Program-made: the position numbers and the translations under genes | The notes under the pieces: model-generated | The model's input: the letters and a program-made list of their open reading frames with translations, nothing else | The model's database searches: none | What the model was told of the DNA's origin: nothing | Shown: positions 52,797 to 61,534 of the stretch, in pieces | How positions within the stretch are numbered: position 1 is the first letter of the stretch | How the letters are laid out: each line of letters begins with the position of its first letter | Source of the DNA: CAZDWZ01 sp964509425 | Lineage (GTDB): Bacteria > Bdellovibrionota_C > UBA2361 > SZUA-149 > CAZDWZ01 | Direction: 5' to 3' | DNA length: 64,000 bases | Assembly (NCBI GenBank): GCA_964509425.1 | Contig: CAZDWZ010000015.1 | Coordinates: 41,996-105,995, forward strand

Positions 52797-54122
52797 GTGA
52801 AGAGACAGGCTGTCAAAAAATTATTCGTGCTTTTCCTCATGGTCGTCTCGGTCGCGGAGATAACGCTCGCTGACGACGAAAGCGGGGGGCAGCCCTCAGC
52901 GCCATCAGCTCCGGTTGAGCTTTCACCAACGGCAAGAACTGTTTTCGAGAAGTTTTCTCCAGCGGTGATACAAGTAAAAGTTCTAGAGAAACTCTCCGGC
53001 GTAAAAGCCGGGCTTGGTTCAGGCTTCTACGCCTCGGCGGACGGACTCATCGTGACGAACTTTCACGTGATCTCCGAAGTCGTATTTCGCCCTGCGCAAT
53101 ATCGGGCGGTCGTCCGACTCCCGGGTGAAAAAGAAGTCGCCGCAGAACTCCTCTCGGTCGATGTGATCCACGATCTCGCGCTTCTAAAAATCGAAGAAGG
53201 CTCTTCCCTCCACCTGAAAACGGTCGAAGGTGTCTTCGCGCAAGGGTCTCCGATCTTTTCCATGGGCACACCGCACGACCTCGAACTCACCATCGTCGAG
53301 GGACTTTACAACGGCCCGGTGCAGGACGTCGTAAACGAAAAGTTTCACGTCACCGCTTCCATCAACCCCGGCATGAGCGGCGGCCCGACGGTGAACGCAT
53401 CCGGCGAAGTAGTGGGCGTCAACGTCTCCGGACTCGGTGAGCAGGTGAGCTTTCTCGTACCCGCACGCTTCGTAAAAGCGCTGGTCGACAGTTATTCGGG
53501 AAAGGCAGAGGAGTCGATCATTCGTCAGGCCGAGAGTCAGCTCCTCCGCGAGCAAGATGAGCAGTATGCAAAGATCCTCGCCGCCCCCTTCAAGCAGGTG
53601 GATCTCGGGGGCTACTCCGTGCCGAGCTCACTCTCTCCCGGAACTCGATGCTGGAGTAAAGCGCACGCGCGAGACGAGGATAAATTCAGCGCGGTAACAC
53701 ATCGTTGCGATCCACAAGATCACATCTACCTGAAAAACAATCTCGAAGTCGGCTGCACACACTTGTTCTATACGGCGTATCGAACGACGGAGCTCAATGC
53801 ATTCCAATTTACTTCTCTCATCGAGCAGCAACTGAAGGGATACTACTGGCGAAGCGCCGGCGGCGGGGACAAAGAAGACTTGACCCCCTATCGCTGCGAC
53901 CAGAACTTCATCACGACAAACGGATCGACGCTTCTCGCGCAAACATGTCTGCGCGCCTATAAAAAACTGCCGTCGCTTCATGATTTTGCGTTCATTGCGA
54001 CATCGGTCGACAGCAATTCAGAAGCCGTATTGATCCACTTCTTCGCAAGAGGGATCAACATCGAGAATGCAAAAAATCTTGCGGCGAAATTTATTGAGGG
54101 CATTCGGTGGAATCACAATTGA
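52797..54122 (+). CDS. Secreted trypsin-like serine protease (HtrA/DegP-like core)
   Basis: About 441 residues from the GTG at 52797, which begins directly at a good signal peptide (VKKLFVLFLMVVSVAEITLA); a TTG at 52743 is an alternative. The catalytic triad is visible: histidine in VTNFHVIS, aspartate in VIHDLALLK and serine in INPGMSGGPT. No PDZ domain follows; instead the C-terminal half (about 245-441) has four cysteines and an unknown fold. It overlaps the FHA gene by 16 bases, so the two are coupled. Confidence 0.87.
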   Translation: MKRQAVKKLFVLFLMVVSVAEITLADDESGGQPSAPSAPVELSPTARTVFEKFSPAVIQVKVLEKLSGVKAGLGSGFYASADGLIVTNFHVISEVVFRPAQYRAVVRLPGEKEVAAELLSVDVIHDLALLKIEEGSSLHLKTVEGVFAQGSPIFSMGTPHDLELTIVEGLYNGPVQDVVNEKFHVTASINPGMSGGPTVNASGEVVGVNVSGLGEQVSFLVPARFVKALVDSYSGKAEESIIRQAESQLLREQDEQYAKILAAPFKQVDLGGYSVPSSLSPGTRCWSKAHARDEDKFSAVTHRCDPQDHIYLKNNLEVGCTHLFYTAYRTTELNAFQFTSLIEQQLKGYYWRSAGGGDKEDLTPYRCDQNFITTNGSTLLAQTCLRAYKKLPSLHDFAFIATSVDSNSEAVLIHFFARGINIENAKNLAAKFIEGIRWNHN

Positions 54123-55213
54123 TTCTTGATGTCCTCGGCGAGGACGGGAGGGTGATTTCTCGGCATCGGCTTCGAGAGTTTCCAGTTCGCGTGGGGCGCG
54201 GGGCCTCCAATGATCTCCACTTGGAGGACGAGCACGTCTGCGAGGCGCACTTCGAAATCCTGCGAAACGAGGACGGCGAGCTCATCGTTAAAAATCTTTC
54301 AGCGGTGAACGGGATCACGGAAGGAAAGCGGCGCACGAAGATAAATGAATTACCGATCGGCGCAGGATGCAAATTCAAGGCAGGAGAAACATTCATTCGA
54401 ATCGCCCCGATTCCCTTCGAAGTGCCAGCCGCCAAGCGTCTCTCTCGTCGGCGGAAAGACAGTCATTGGGGGTCGGTAATTGCGCTCTTCATCGCTTGTT
54501 TCGGCGCTTCAATGATGGAGAACACGCTTCTCGCGTATAACCCCGACGAGAATCACTATACGTCGGCTCTGGTCATGTCCCTCACGACGCTCGTCATCGC
54601 CTGCGTGATCTGGGGCGGAAGCTGGTCGTTCTTCGGAAGAATGATGATCCATCGGTTCCGGCTTTCCTCCCACCTGTCACTCACGTTGGGAGCGTTTTTG
54701 TTCTCAGTATTTGCGTTTAATTTCGTCGACTACTTCCGGTTCGCAACGGCATGGCCAAAAGCCGCGTTTTGGATGCAGTGGTGGTTCGTCGCGACGTTGC
54801 TGTCGATTCTCATCGGCCGCCATCTGCGGCTCTCAACGACACTTTCAAATTTCGCGCGGACAATCTACGCGGTCGCAATCGCTGCCGTGGTCTGCGGAAT
54901 TTCGGGTCTTTACCAGTACAGCAAGTCGGTTCGATACTCGAACTCGACACCGGCGATTCAATCGGTAAAGCCAAACTACTTCCGTCTCGCGCGACCGAGC
55001 ACGGTGCCCATACTCCTCGCGGAAATGGATAAACTGGAGAAAGCCGTTCGAGAGGATCTCAAAGAAATGGCCGAGGGTGGAAAATCGGCTGAAAGGAGAC
55101 CGAGCCCGACGAGTTCGAAGAAAAAAAGTCCGCCCGAGCAAAGCTCGCCAGCCAAAGGTGCCGCAGCACCAGACTCGCCAACCCAGGAATTGCCAACCCA
55201 GGAATTACGGTAG
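54107..55213 (+). CDS. FHA-domain membrane protein
   Basis: 368 residues. The N-terminal FHA domain (about 20-95) has FPVRVGRGASNDLHLED, then VCEAHFEI and VKNLSAVNG, the R-x-G-R, S-x-x-H-like and N-G motifs that bind phosphothreonine; the usual S-x-x-H is changed to C-E-A-H. Five or so membrane helices follow (about 122-285). The proline/serine/lysine-rich tail (about 310-368) ends with a duplicated TQEL. Its start overlaps the protease gene, suggesting a joint signalling role across the membrane. Confidence 0.85.
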   Translation: MESQLILDVLGEDGRVISRHRLREFPVRVGRGASNDLHLEDEHVCEAHFEILRNEDGELIVKNLSAVNGITEGKRRTKINELPIGAGCKFKAGETFIRIAPIPFEVPAAKRLSRRRKDSHWGSVIALFIACFGASMMENTLLAYNPDENHYTSALVMSLTTLVIACVIWGGSWSFFGRMMIHRFRLSSHLSLTLGAFLFSVFAFNFVDYFRFATAWPKAAFWMQWWFVATLLSILIGRHLRLSTTLSNFARTIYAVAIAAVVCGISGLYQYSKSVRYSNSTPAIQSVKPNYFRLARPSTVPILLAEMDKLEKAVREDLKEMAEGGKSAERRPSPTSSKKKSPPEQSSPAKGAAAPDSPTQELPTQELR

Positions 55214-55246
55214 GAGAAAGCCGCGAACAGCTAAGAAAAGTGGAAA

Positions 55247-55320
<74 letters not shown>

Positions 55321-55423
55321 AAAGGAGCCGGGGACCATAGCGTTTAATCCGCATTCCTTCAAGTAATTGACCGGTATTCTTCACAGAAAAAACGACAGCG
55401 GGATTCGCGTCTAAGCGCCCCTG

Positions 55424-55493
55424 GTGCCGTGTTCCCTAAATAAACTGCCAAAGCAGTTTATTTAGGGTGGCACGTGAGGCGGAGCCGAGCAAG
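55424..55493 (-). repeat. Variable-stem hairpin repeat family V, copy B
   Basis: On the minus strand GCTCGGCTCCGCCTCACG leads to outer arms GTGCC and GGCAC, with a perfect 15-base inner stem (CCCTAAATAAACTGC and its complement). It lies between tRNA-Arg and tRNA-Ser(GCT). The surrounding 55321-55736 holds no supported gene. Confidence 0.82.
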
Positions 55494-55736
55494 TAACTCC
55501 TAGTGCTCTGTTCACCAGTAGATACTGTGTGAAATTCAATCTTGATAGTTTATTTGCGGAACAGTGCACTAGTCCCTGGGAAAGGCAGCCCTTGCTTCTT
55601 GCAGGAGTCGATCGTATTTCCTCTAACCTCCGAAGTTCAGTTAAGAACATCGGGAATTAATGAGTCAGTCTCAGTTTTCGTTTCCCCCGTTTGCTCCCTT
55701 CCGGGCTTAGACCCCGCGGAAGCTCGAGCGAAGGCG

Positions 55737-55826
55737 GGAGAGGTGGCCGAGAGGCTGAAGGCAGCGGTTTGCTAAACCGTCGTACGGCCAAAAGCCGTAC
55801 CGGGGGTTCGAATCCCCCCCTCTCCG
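55737..55826 (+). tRNA. tRNA-Ser (anticodon GCT)
   Basis: GGAGAGG pairs with CCTCTCC, discriminator G. The anticodon arm is CGGTTTGCTAAACCG with GCT. A long variable arm (GTACGGCCAAAAGCCGTAC) and T loop GGTTCGAATCC are present. CCA is not encoded. It is directly followed by the structured cassette. Confidence 0.95.
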
Positions 55827-55935
55827 GTCTTCGCTCGCGGTAGCGAGCTTCGCCCCGGCAAGCCGGTCATATCGCGAGCGAAGGCCGTCGCGGCGTAGCT
55901 CCAAAGGAGCGAAGCCGGACCCCGGCCATATCACC
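55827..55935 (+). repeat. tRNA-Ser-linked structured cassette, copy 4
   Basis: TCTTCGCTCGC and GCGAGCGAAGG close the main stem, followed by CGTCGCGGCGTAGC, GCTCCAAAGGAGC and GCCGGACCCCGG. It differs from copy 1 (24480) at only a few positions, although the two lie 31 kb apart. A C-rich stretch with CCCCCCAATAACCGCCC follows both. Confidence 0.87.
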
Positions 55936-56091
55936 AGCCCCCCCAATAACCGCCCCACTCCCGCAACAACCACCAACAACAACCCCACTCTCAAAAATCC
56001 CCGTCCTCTCGCATCCCCACTCCGCCCCTGGCATCCTATTCTTAAGCCCTTGAAACAGGGTTCGAGTAACGTAAAAAAACATCAGGAAGCT

Positions 56092-57612
56092 GTGACCACC
56101 GCCGCAGCAATCGACATCGGTTCAAACGGAGTTCGCCTCGCCATAGGCACCCGCACTCACGAACGTACCATTGAAGTCATCGATTCGTGGAGAGAGCCCG
56201 TAAGGCTCGGCCGCGACGTGTTCTCACACGGGGATATTTCCGAAGACACGGCCACGGCTCTTGAGCGGGCCCTTGGAAAATTCCTCGACCAGATCAACAC
56301 GCACAAGATCGAAAGCGTGCGCTGTGTCGGTACGAGTGCACTCAGGGAAGCGAAGAATCAAAAACAGATCATCAAACGAATCAAGAAGGCGACCGGTCTC
56401 GTTATCGAACCGATTCCCGCGGAAGAGGAAGCGCGTCTCGTATTCCTCGCAGTCTGCGAGCGGAGCAATCTCGGATCTGATCCTGCCATCTTAGTGGATA
56501 TCGGCGGCGGAAGCATCGAGTTCTCGTATGTCGAGAATCGGGAGATGTTGTGGTCGGAAAGTGCGCCGATGGGGGCTGTTCGGATGTTGCAGCTCTTCGA
56601 GTCTCGGAATCTGAGCGCAAAACACTTTAACCGGCTCGTCCGTGAATACGCCCGAGGCATCAGACAACAATTTTCCCGGGAGCACTCTCATCGCGATGTG
56701 CGACGCTGCTTCGGTACCGGGGGAAATATCGAAGCGCTTGGACAGCTTCGGAAAATTATCTGTGGAGCGGAGCAGACTGATAAGATTACCACCGTCGAAA
56801 TCGGTGAAGTGCTCGAACGGCTGCAATCTCTCAATGTGCAGGAGCGCGTCGAAAAACTTGGCTTAAGGCCAGATCGCGCGGATGTTATTTTTCCCGCAAC
56901 GGCGGTCATCCATCAACTCTTACTCGAAGCAGAAATCGACGAGCTGCAAATTCCATCGGTGGGATTGAAAGACGGGCTACTGCTTGAGCTCCTGCGCGAA
57001 ACGGCTCCCCCGAGCGATGCGCGGCGGCAGGCGCTGTTCGACTATGGGCTCGAAGTCGGACGACGATACAACTTCGACGAACCGCACGGACGCACCGTTG
57101 CCTGGCTGGCAAAGGAGCTCTTTCATCAAACGCAGTCGCTGCACAAACTAGATTCGAGCTTCTCACTCTATCTTGAATTAGCAGCGCTTCTCCACGACAT
57201 CGGACAGTTCATCAGCTACAACGGGCACCATAAGCACACCTATTATCTTCTCACGAACGCACCGTTCGTCGGGCTTCTCCCGCGTGAGCAACAACTCGTG
57301 GCGAGCATCGCGCGCTATCACCGAAAAAGTCCGCCGAAGCCGCAGCATCCATCGTTTTCGGCGCTCGATTTTCAAGACCGCGAACCGGTGAGAAAGCTCT
57401 CAGCGATCCTCCGCGTCGCTGATGCCCTCGACCGTCAGCACCAATCTTGTGTTCAGGAAATCTCGGTCACGGTTTCCGACTTCGAGACGTTACTCAAGAT
57501 TCGCGGGCAGGGTGACATGCTCCTGGAGTCGTGGGCCGCGAAGAAAAAAGCAGATATGTTCGAAGACGTATTTCAAACAGAGCTCAGCGTCGAAGGGGCG
57601 GCACTCTTATGA
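56092..57612 (+). CDS. Ppx/GppA-family phosphatase with HD domain
   Basis: 506 residues from the GTG at 56092, which has CAGGA upstream; a TTG at 56050 is an alternative. The N-terminal actin-like fold has AAIDIGSNGVRLAIGT and VDIGGGSIEFSYVE, and the catalytic-type glutamate lies near ALREAKNQ. The C-terminal HD domain has LLHDIGQFISYNGHHKHTYYLL. Family members hydrolyse polyphosphate or guanosine pentaphosphate. The following kinase gene overlaps its stop (ATGA), so the three genes 56092-59148 look like one operon. Confidence 0.92.
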   Translation: MTTAAAIDIGSNGVRLAIGTRTHERTIEVIDSWREPVRLGRDVFSHGDISEDTATALERALGKFLDQINTHKIESVRCVGTSALREAKNQKQIIKRIKKATGLVIEPIPAEEEARLVFLAVCERSNLGSDPAILVDIGGGSIEFSYVENREMLWSESAPMGAVRMLQLFESRNLSAKHFNRLVREYARGIRQQFSREHSHRDVRRCFGTGGNIEALGQLRKIICGAEQTDKITTVEIGEVLERLQSLNVQERVEKLGLRPDRADVIFPATAVIHQLLLEAEIDELQIPSVGLKDGLLLELLRETAPPSDARRQALFDYGLEVGRRYNFDEPHGRTVAWLAKELFHQTQSLHKLDSSFSLYLELAALLHDIGQFISYNGHHKHTYYLLTNAPFVGLLPREQQLVASIARYHRKSPPKPQHPSFSALDFQDREPVRKLSAILRVADALDRQHQSCVQEISVTVSDFETLLKIRGQGDMLLESWAAKKKADMFEDVFQTELSVEGAALL

Positions 57613-58313
57613 CACCGAGACAAGCGAACGATTCCATTCCCGGAAGGTTGATTGCGGTCGAAGGTCTCGACGGCTCGGGGAAATCTACCCAAATTTCGCT
57701 GCTCCGGCGGTGGATGGAGCTCGAGAACCTCAGGGTGTTCTTCACCGAATGGAACTCTTCATCAATCGTGAAACGCGCCACTCGACGCGGTAAGGCAGAA
57801 CAATCCCTGACACCCACGACGTTTTCACTTATCCATTCCACGGACTTCGCCGATCGCTATGAGCGACAGATTCTTCCGCTCCTTCGAGCCGGGTATATCG
57901 TGTTGGCCGATCGGTATGTCTACACCGCATTCGTGCGGGACGTCGTTCGAGGGTGCGACCCGAACTGGGTAGAAAAACTCTACGGTTTCGCACGCCACCC
58001 CGACATCACGCTATTCTTCGATGCACCGCTCGACATCGCGCTCGATCGAATCCTCACCGGCCGGCCACAACTGAAGTTTCACGAGGCCGGAATGGACCTC
58101 AATCTCTCGGACGACATTGAAGAGAGCTTCTGCCTGTTTCAGAAAATGGTCTACGAAGAATATCAACGCGCGATGTCTCGTTACAACTTCATCGTCATCA
58201 ATGCGACCGATCCGCCCGAAGAACAGCAACAGCGCGTGAGAACACTCATTCGCGAGAGCATTGATCTCAATCACTACCGCCTTCCGTCGAAACATCGACA
58301 AGCAGGAGGATAG
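57609..58313 (+). CDS. Thymidylate kinase-like protein, intact P-loop
   Basis: 234 residues; the ATG overlaps the ppx stop. Walker A GLDGSGKSTQ has the lysine at residue 25. The nucleoside-site motif LADRYVYTAF matches D-R-Y of dTMP kinases. A lid region (about 160-190) lacks the usual R-x-x-x-R-x-x-x-D order. It is longer than classical Tmk (205-215). A duplicated homologue follows at once. It may be the housekeeping Tmk or a family member phosphorylating another small substrate; no other tmk is in the window. Confidence 0.82.
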   Translation: MTPRQANDSIPGRLIAVEGLDGSGKSTQISLLRRWMELENLRVFFTEWNSSSIVKRATRRGKAEQSLTPTTFSLIHSTDFADRYERQILPLLRAGYIVLADRYVYTAFVRDVVRGCDPNWVEKLYGFARHPDITLFFDAPLDIALDRILTGRPQLKFHEAGMDLNLSDDIEESFCLFQKMVYEEYQRAMSRYNFIVINATDPPEEQQQRVRTLIRESIDLNHYRLPSKHRQAGG

Positions 58314-58395
58314 TGCCACAGAGGGGTCGATCGCGTTGCAGGGGTCGAAGATCGGAACGTGGAATTTCAGAAAACCGCAGGGGAGCGGAGAGCGT

Positions 58396-59148
58396 ATGGA
58401 AAAGCGGCACAGCTACGGAACAGAGATACCGAATCTCGACATTTCGCAACTGCGTGGCGCACTCCTCGTGGTCGAGGGCGGCGACGGTGCCGGCCGCTCG
58501 ACTCAGGTTGGCCTTCTCAGGAATGCCATTGAACGCCTCGGATATCCGACCACCGAGTTTGGACTAAAACGCTCACGTCTCGTCGGGGAAGAACTCACTC
58601 GCGCCATGAAAAGCAACGTCATTTGCCCCCGAACTCTCGGTCTCTTTTACGCGACCGATTTCGCGGATCAGCTTGAGCGGGTGATTATGCCGGCGCTTCG
58701 ATCTGGGTTCGTCGTTGTTGCGGATCGTTACATTTACACGCTGATGGCGAGAGACATGATTCGAGGCGCCGATCCTGAGTGGATCCGTTCCGTCTTCAGC
58801 TTTGCTCTCCGTCCCGACCTGACGTTCTATCTTCGAGTAAGTCCGAAGATCCTCGCGCAGCGCACATTGTTGAAGAGCGGTTGCCTAAACTATTGGGAAT
58901 CGGGAATGGACATTCAGCGATCCGGCGACATGCACGAGTGTTTCATCTACTACCAAAACCGCCTTTGGCAGCAGTTTCACGCGATGACGGAGGAGTTTGG
59001 ATTTAATATCGTGAACGGGAACCGAGACATACAGACCGTTCACACCGAAATTTTCGAAGTCGTGAAGCGATTCCTCCCGGCACTTTTTGCCTCCTATCAT
59101 TCGGACCCAGCGCCTGCTCCAGCTCCGCGAAGAATCGCGAGAGTCTGA
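58396..59148 (+). CDS. Thymidylate kinase-like paralogue with altered Walker A (K to R)
   Basis: 250 residues from the ATG at 58396 (GGAGAGCGT before it). It is clearly homologous to the previous gene along the length: EGGDGAGRSTQVGLL, ATDFADQLERVIMPALRSGF, VVADRYIYTLM. The Walker A lysine is replaced by arginine (R34; codon CGC). Residues after the P-loop are kept, so the fold should be intact. It may be an inactive partner of its neighbour or use another lysine. An AGGAGG at 58304 fits no start in this frame. Confidence 0.8.
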   Translation: MEKRHSYGTEIPNLDISQLRGALLVVEGGDGAGRSTQVGLLRNAIERLGYPTTEFGLKRSRLVGEELTRAMKSNVICPRTLGLFYATDFADQLERVIMPALRSGFVVVADRYIYTLMARDMIRGADPEWIRSVFSFALRPDLTFYLRVSPKILAQRTLLKSGCLNYWESGMDIQRSGDMHECFIYYQNRLWQQFHAMTEEFGFNIVNGNRDIQTVHTEIFEVVKRFLPALFASYHSDPAPAPAPRRIARV

Positions 59149-59476
59149 CAATTCACCAGAAATTCCGGTTCAATTCGTCACGCGCCTGCGTGAACGCCAG
59201 AAGTCGTGAAAGGAGCGTTTTTCCACTCCGCCACTCGCGCGAAGGAATTCGTTCGCGCTCTCTCTACAAGTAAATTTTTTTGATTTGCAATTCTTCGCTT
59301 CCACCTGCGGATAAACCTCGCCCCGAATGCACGGATCTGCTGACACTATGGACTCGTGTTCATACTCCACGAGCGGAACCAGAAGCTCGAACCCAGGGGA
59401 GGCGGAACAGACGCATAGGTTTGTTCGGGGGTTTCGACAGCAGACCCCCGTTCGGACCGCGTTCGAGCGCTTTGAG
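59149..59476. other. 328-base intergenic region, no supported gene
   Basis: Between convergent genes. A small inverted repeat, GCGCGAA with TTCGCGC (59237-59258), followed some 15 bases later by a T run, may terminate the kinase operon. Nothing else recognised. Confidence 0.5.
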
Positions 59477-60136
59477 TCACTTCCCGTTTACGATCTTGAC
59501 CTTGAGTTCGATGATGCGGTGTGATCGCTCGAGAAGGAGAACCATCTCCCCATCTTTTCCGATGTTGAACGAAGTCGCCTGACCGAAGACGGCTGTGGCA
59601 TCGCAATTTGGCTTTCCGTTCAGCAAGAGAACAATATCTCCATTCACCAAGCCCATTCGATCGAAAATGCCTCCCTTCCGGATTGCGAAGAACCTTGACC
59701 CGATCGTCACCCCATTTCTGAAATACGGAACCGCCCTCGCTTGAGAGGGGATTAACTTAAAATCTGCTCGTGCCGCCTCGGCATCAGCAGCCGAGATGGT
59801 CGTCGATATTCGCTGCTCGGGCGGATTCGAGGCCTCTTCAGCCGAGGTGCATTTGTCCTTCTCCGGGTTCGCTGGACTTCCCCTCTCCGCCCGGAGCTTG
59901 CCCTCCAAACGATCAAAATGCTCATTCCTATTGGTTTTGCGGGCAGAGGTCTCCGCATCTCGATCATCCATTCGCTTATCGAGGCCGGCAAATCCCTTTT
60001 CGAGCTTCTCGACTCGTTCGGTAAGCGTCTCCACCAACTTACGGAGTTCGGCATTTTCGTCCGCTTCCGCGGGAGAATATTGCCCAATAACGAACAGCGG
60101 GAGGAAAAGTAAAACAGCGAAAATGGAAACTCTCAT
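59477..60136 (-). CDS. Exported coiled-coil protein with GspC-like PDZ domain
   Basis: 219 residues with ribosome site GAGGG. A signal peptide (ISIFAVLLFLPLFVIG-like, residues 1-19) is followed by a coiled coil (about 28-65, ENAELRKLVETLTERVEKLEK). A PDZ-like domain (about 125-219) reads AVPYFRNGVTIGSRFFAIRK, then FDRMGLVNGDIVLLLNGKP. This is the pattern of type II secretion GspC PDZ domains. It could be a periplasmic scaffold. It starts six bases after murD2 in the same direction. Confidence 0.78.
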   Translation of the reverse strand: MRVSIFAVLLFLPLFVIGQYSPAEADENAELRKLVETLTERVEKLEKGFAGLDKRMDDRDAETSARKTNRNEHFDRLEGKLRAERGSPANPEKDKCTSAEEASNPPEQRISTTISAADAEAARADFKLIPSQARAVPYFRNGVTIGSRFFAIRKGGIFDRMGLVNGDIVLLLNGKPNCDATAVFGQATSFNIGKDGEMVLLLERSHRIIELKVKIVNGK

Positions 60137-60142
60137 GCACCC

Positions 60143-61534
60143 TCAATCAATTAATTGGTTCACAAACGCTTGAAATCGATCACCTCGTTCTTCAAAGTTC
60201 AGAAAATGTCCATAGCTCGGAGCGGCTGGGGAGAGAAGAACGACTCCTCCTCCCGGGGTCTCTTTCGCGGCAAACCTCACGGCTTCGCGGAGATTTTCCG
60301 CCTCGATGATGGGAATGGAAACGTCGCCGCTCGAAAGACGTCGGCGAAGGGCGTTTGCAATTTTCGGTCCGCAATCTGGGAGCGTAATCACGAAGCGGAC
60401 TCCGTTATCGCAAATCCCGTCTGCCAATTCATCCCAATCCTGCGCTCGTTCGAAGCCGCCGAGGATGGCGGTGATCCACCGCTCGGGGAACGCTCGAAAA
60501 GCGGCAATCGCAGATTGAGGGACGGTAGAGATACTGTCGTCGATGTAGAGAACTGAATTTTTTTCAGCCACAAACGTCAGGCGATGAGGCAATCCGCTGA
60601 AGTTTTCAACCGTCGATTGGGCGGTCCGGGGGTCGAGTCCGCACAGACGATAAACAGCCATCGCGGCGCAGATGTTGAGGAGATTATGGGCGCCGTACAA
60701 TTTTACGTTTGCGATCGAGAACAACCGCGTGCTCCCTTCCCAGAAAAAGCCTTCTTGCACTCGGAAGCCGTTCTCAGTGTTAAACCTCACCTCCTCCCCC
60801 GCAAACCGCGGTGCGGCTTCAAGACGCGGATTCCCGCCGTTTCGGACAAGAACGGAATTCTCCCCGAGGAGGCTGATGAGCCGAAGTTTATCTTCGTAGT
60901 ATCGCTCCACCGTGCCGTGCCAGTCGACGTGTTCCGGATAGAGATTCAGCAACACGCCGATGTCGGGAGAAAGCTCGGCGTCGGCGATCTGATAACTAGA
61001 AAGCTCGACTACCCAAAACTCAGGGACAGAGTCCACGCCTCCTGGTCGGTCGAGAAGATCGAGCAGTGGTGTGCCGATATTTCCACCGAGACAAACCGTT
61101 TTCCCGGCCGCTTCGAGAAGTTTGGCGATGAGCAAGCTCGTGGTGCTTTTGCCTTTCGTTCCCGAGACGGCGATCACCCGTCCGCCCTGCCGTTCGGCGG
61201 CCCACAGCGAGGTAGTCGATGTTACGAGAACACCACGAGCCTTCGCGTGAACCACTTCTGGCCTGTAGAGGCTCACCCCCGGGGACTTCACGAGAATCTC
61301 GGCGCTCTCGAAGGCAGCTGCCGAGTCGGCACCGGAGAAGATCGGGATTGGAATGCCACTTGTGTTTGAGAAGCTGACAATCCTCTCTCTCTCGGCCGCG
61401 GAAATCTCTGAATCAGAAAGGATGTTTAATTGCGGACGAACTCCTCGGCGATGAACCGCGTTTAGGAACGACCATCCCTCCCGCCCGAGTCCCCAGAGAA
61501 CAACCCGCTTTCCGTTAAGCTCTTGCAAATTCAT
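60143..61534 (-). CDS. murD2: UDP-N-acetylmuramoyl-L-alanine ligase, MurD2 type (L-glutamate adding)
   Basis: 463 residues from the ATG at 61534, where NLQELNGKRVVLWGLGREGWS aligns with the Mur ligase start. The P-loop is VSGTKGKSTTSLLIAKLL, with the central H-x-D region YPEHVDWHG and YIDDSISTVPQSAIAA motif of Mur ligases. MurD normally adds D-glutamate. MurD2 adds L-glutamate, which MurL then epimerises; that role is inferred from the immediately upstream murL, overlapping by 20 bases. This call cannot be separated from classical MurD by its own sequence. Confidence 0.85.
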   Translation of the reverse strand: MNLQELNGKRVVLWGLGREGWSFLNAVHRRGVRPQLNILSDSEISAAERERIVSFSNTSGIPIPIFSGADSAAAFESAEILVKSPGVSLYRPEVVHAKARGVLVTSTTSLWAAERQGGRVIAVSGTKGKSTTSLLIAKLLEAAGKTVCLGGNIGTPLLDLLDRPGGVDSVPEFWVVELSSYQIADAELSPDIGVLLNLYPEHVDWHGTVERYYEDKLRLISLLGENSVLVRNGGNPRLEAAPRFAGEEVRFNTENGFRVQEGFFWEGSTRLFSIANVKLYGAHNLLNICAAMAVYRLCGLDPRTAQSTVENFSGLPHRLTFVAEKNSVLYIDDSISTVPQSAIAAFRAFPERWITAILGGFERAQDWDELADGICDNGVRFVITLPDCGPKIANALRRRLSSGDVSIPIIEAENLREAVRFAAKETPGGGVVLLSPAAPSYGHFLNFEERGDRFQAFVNQLID

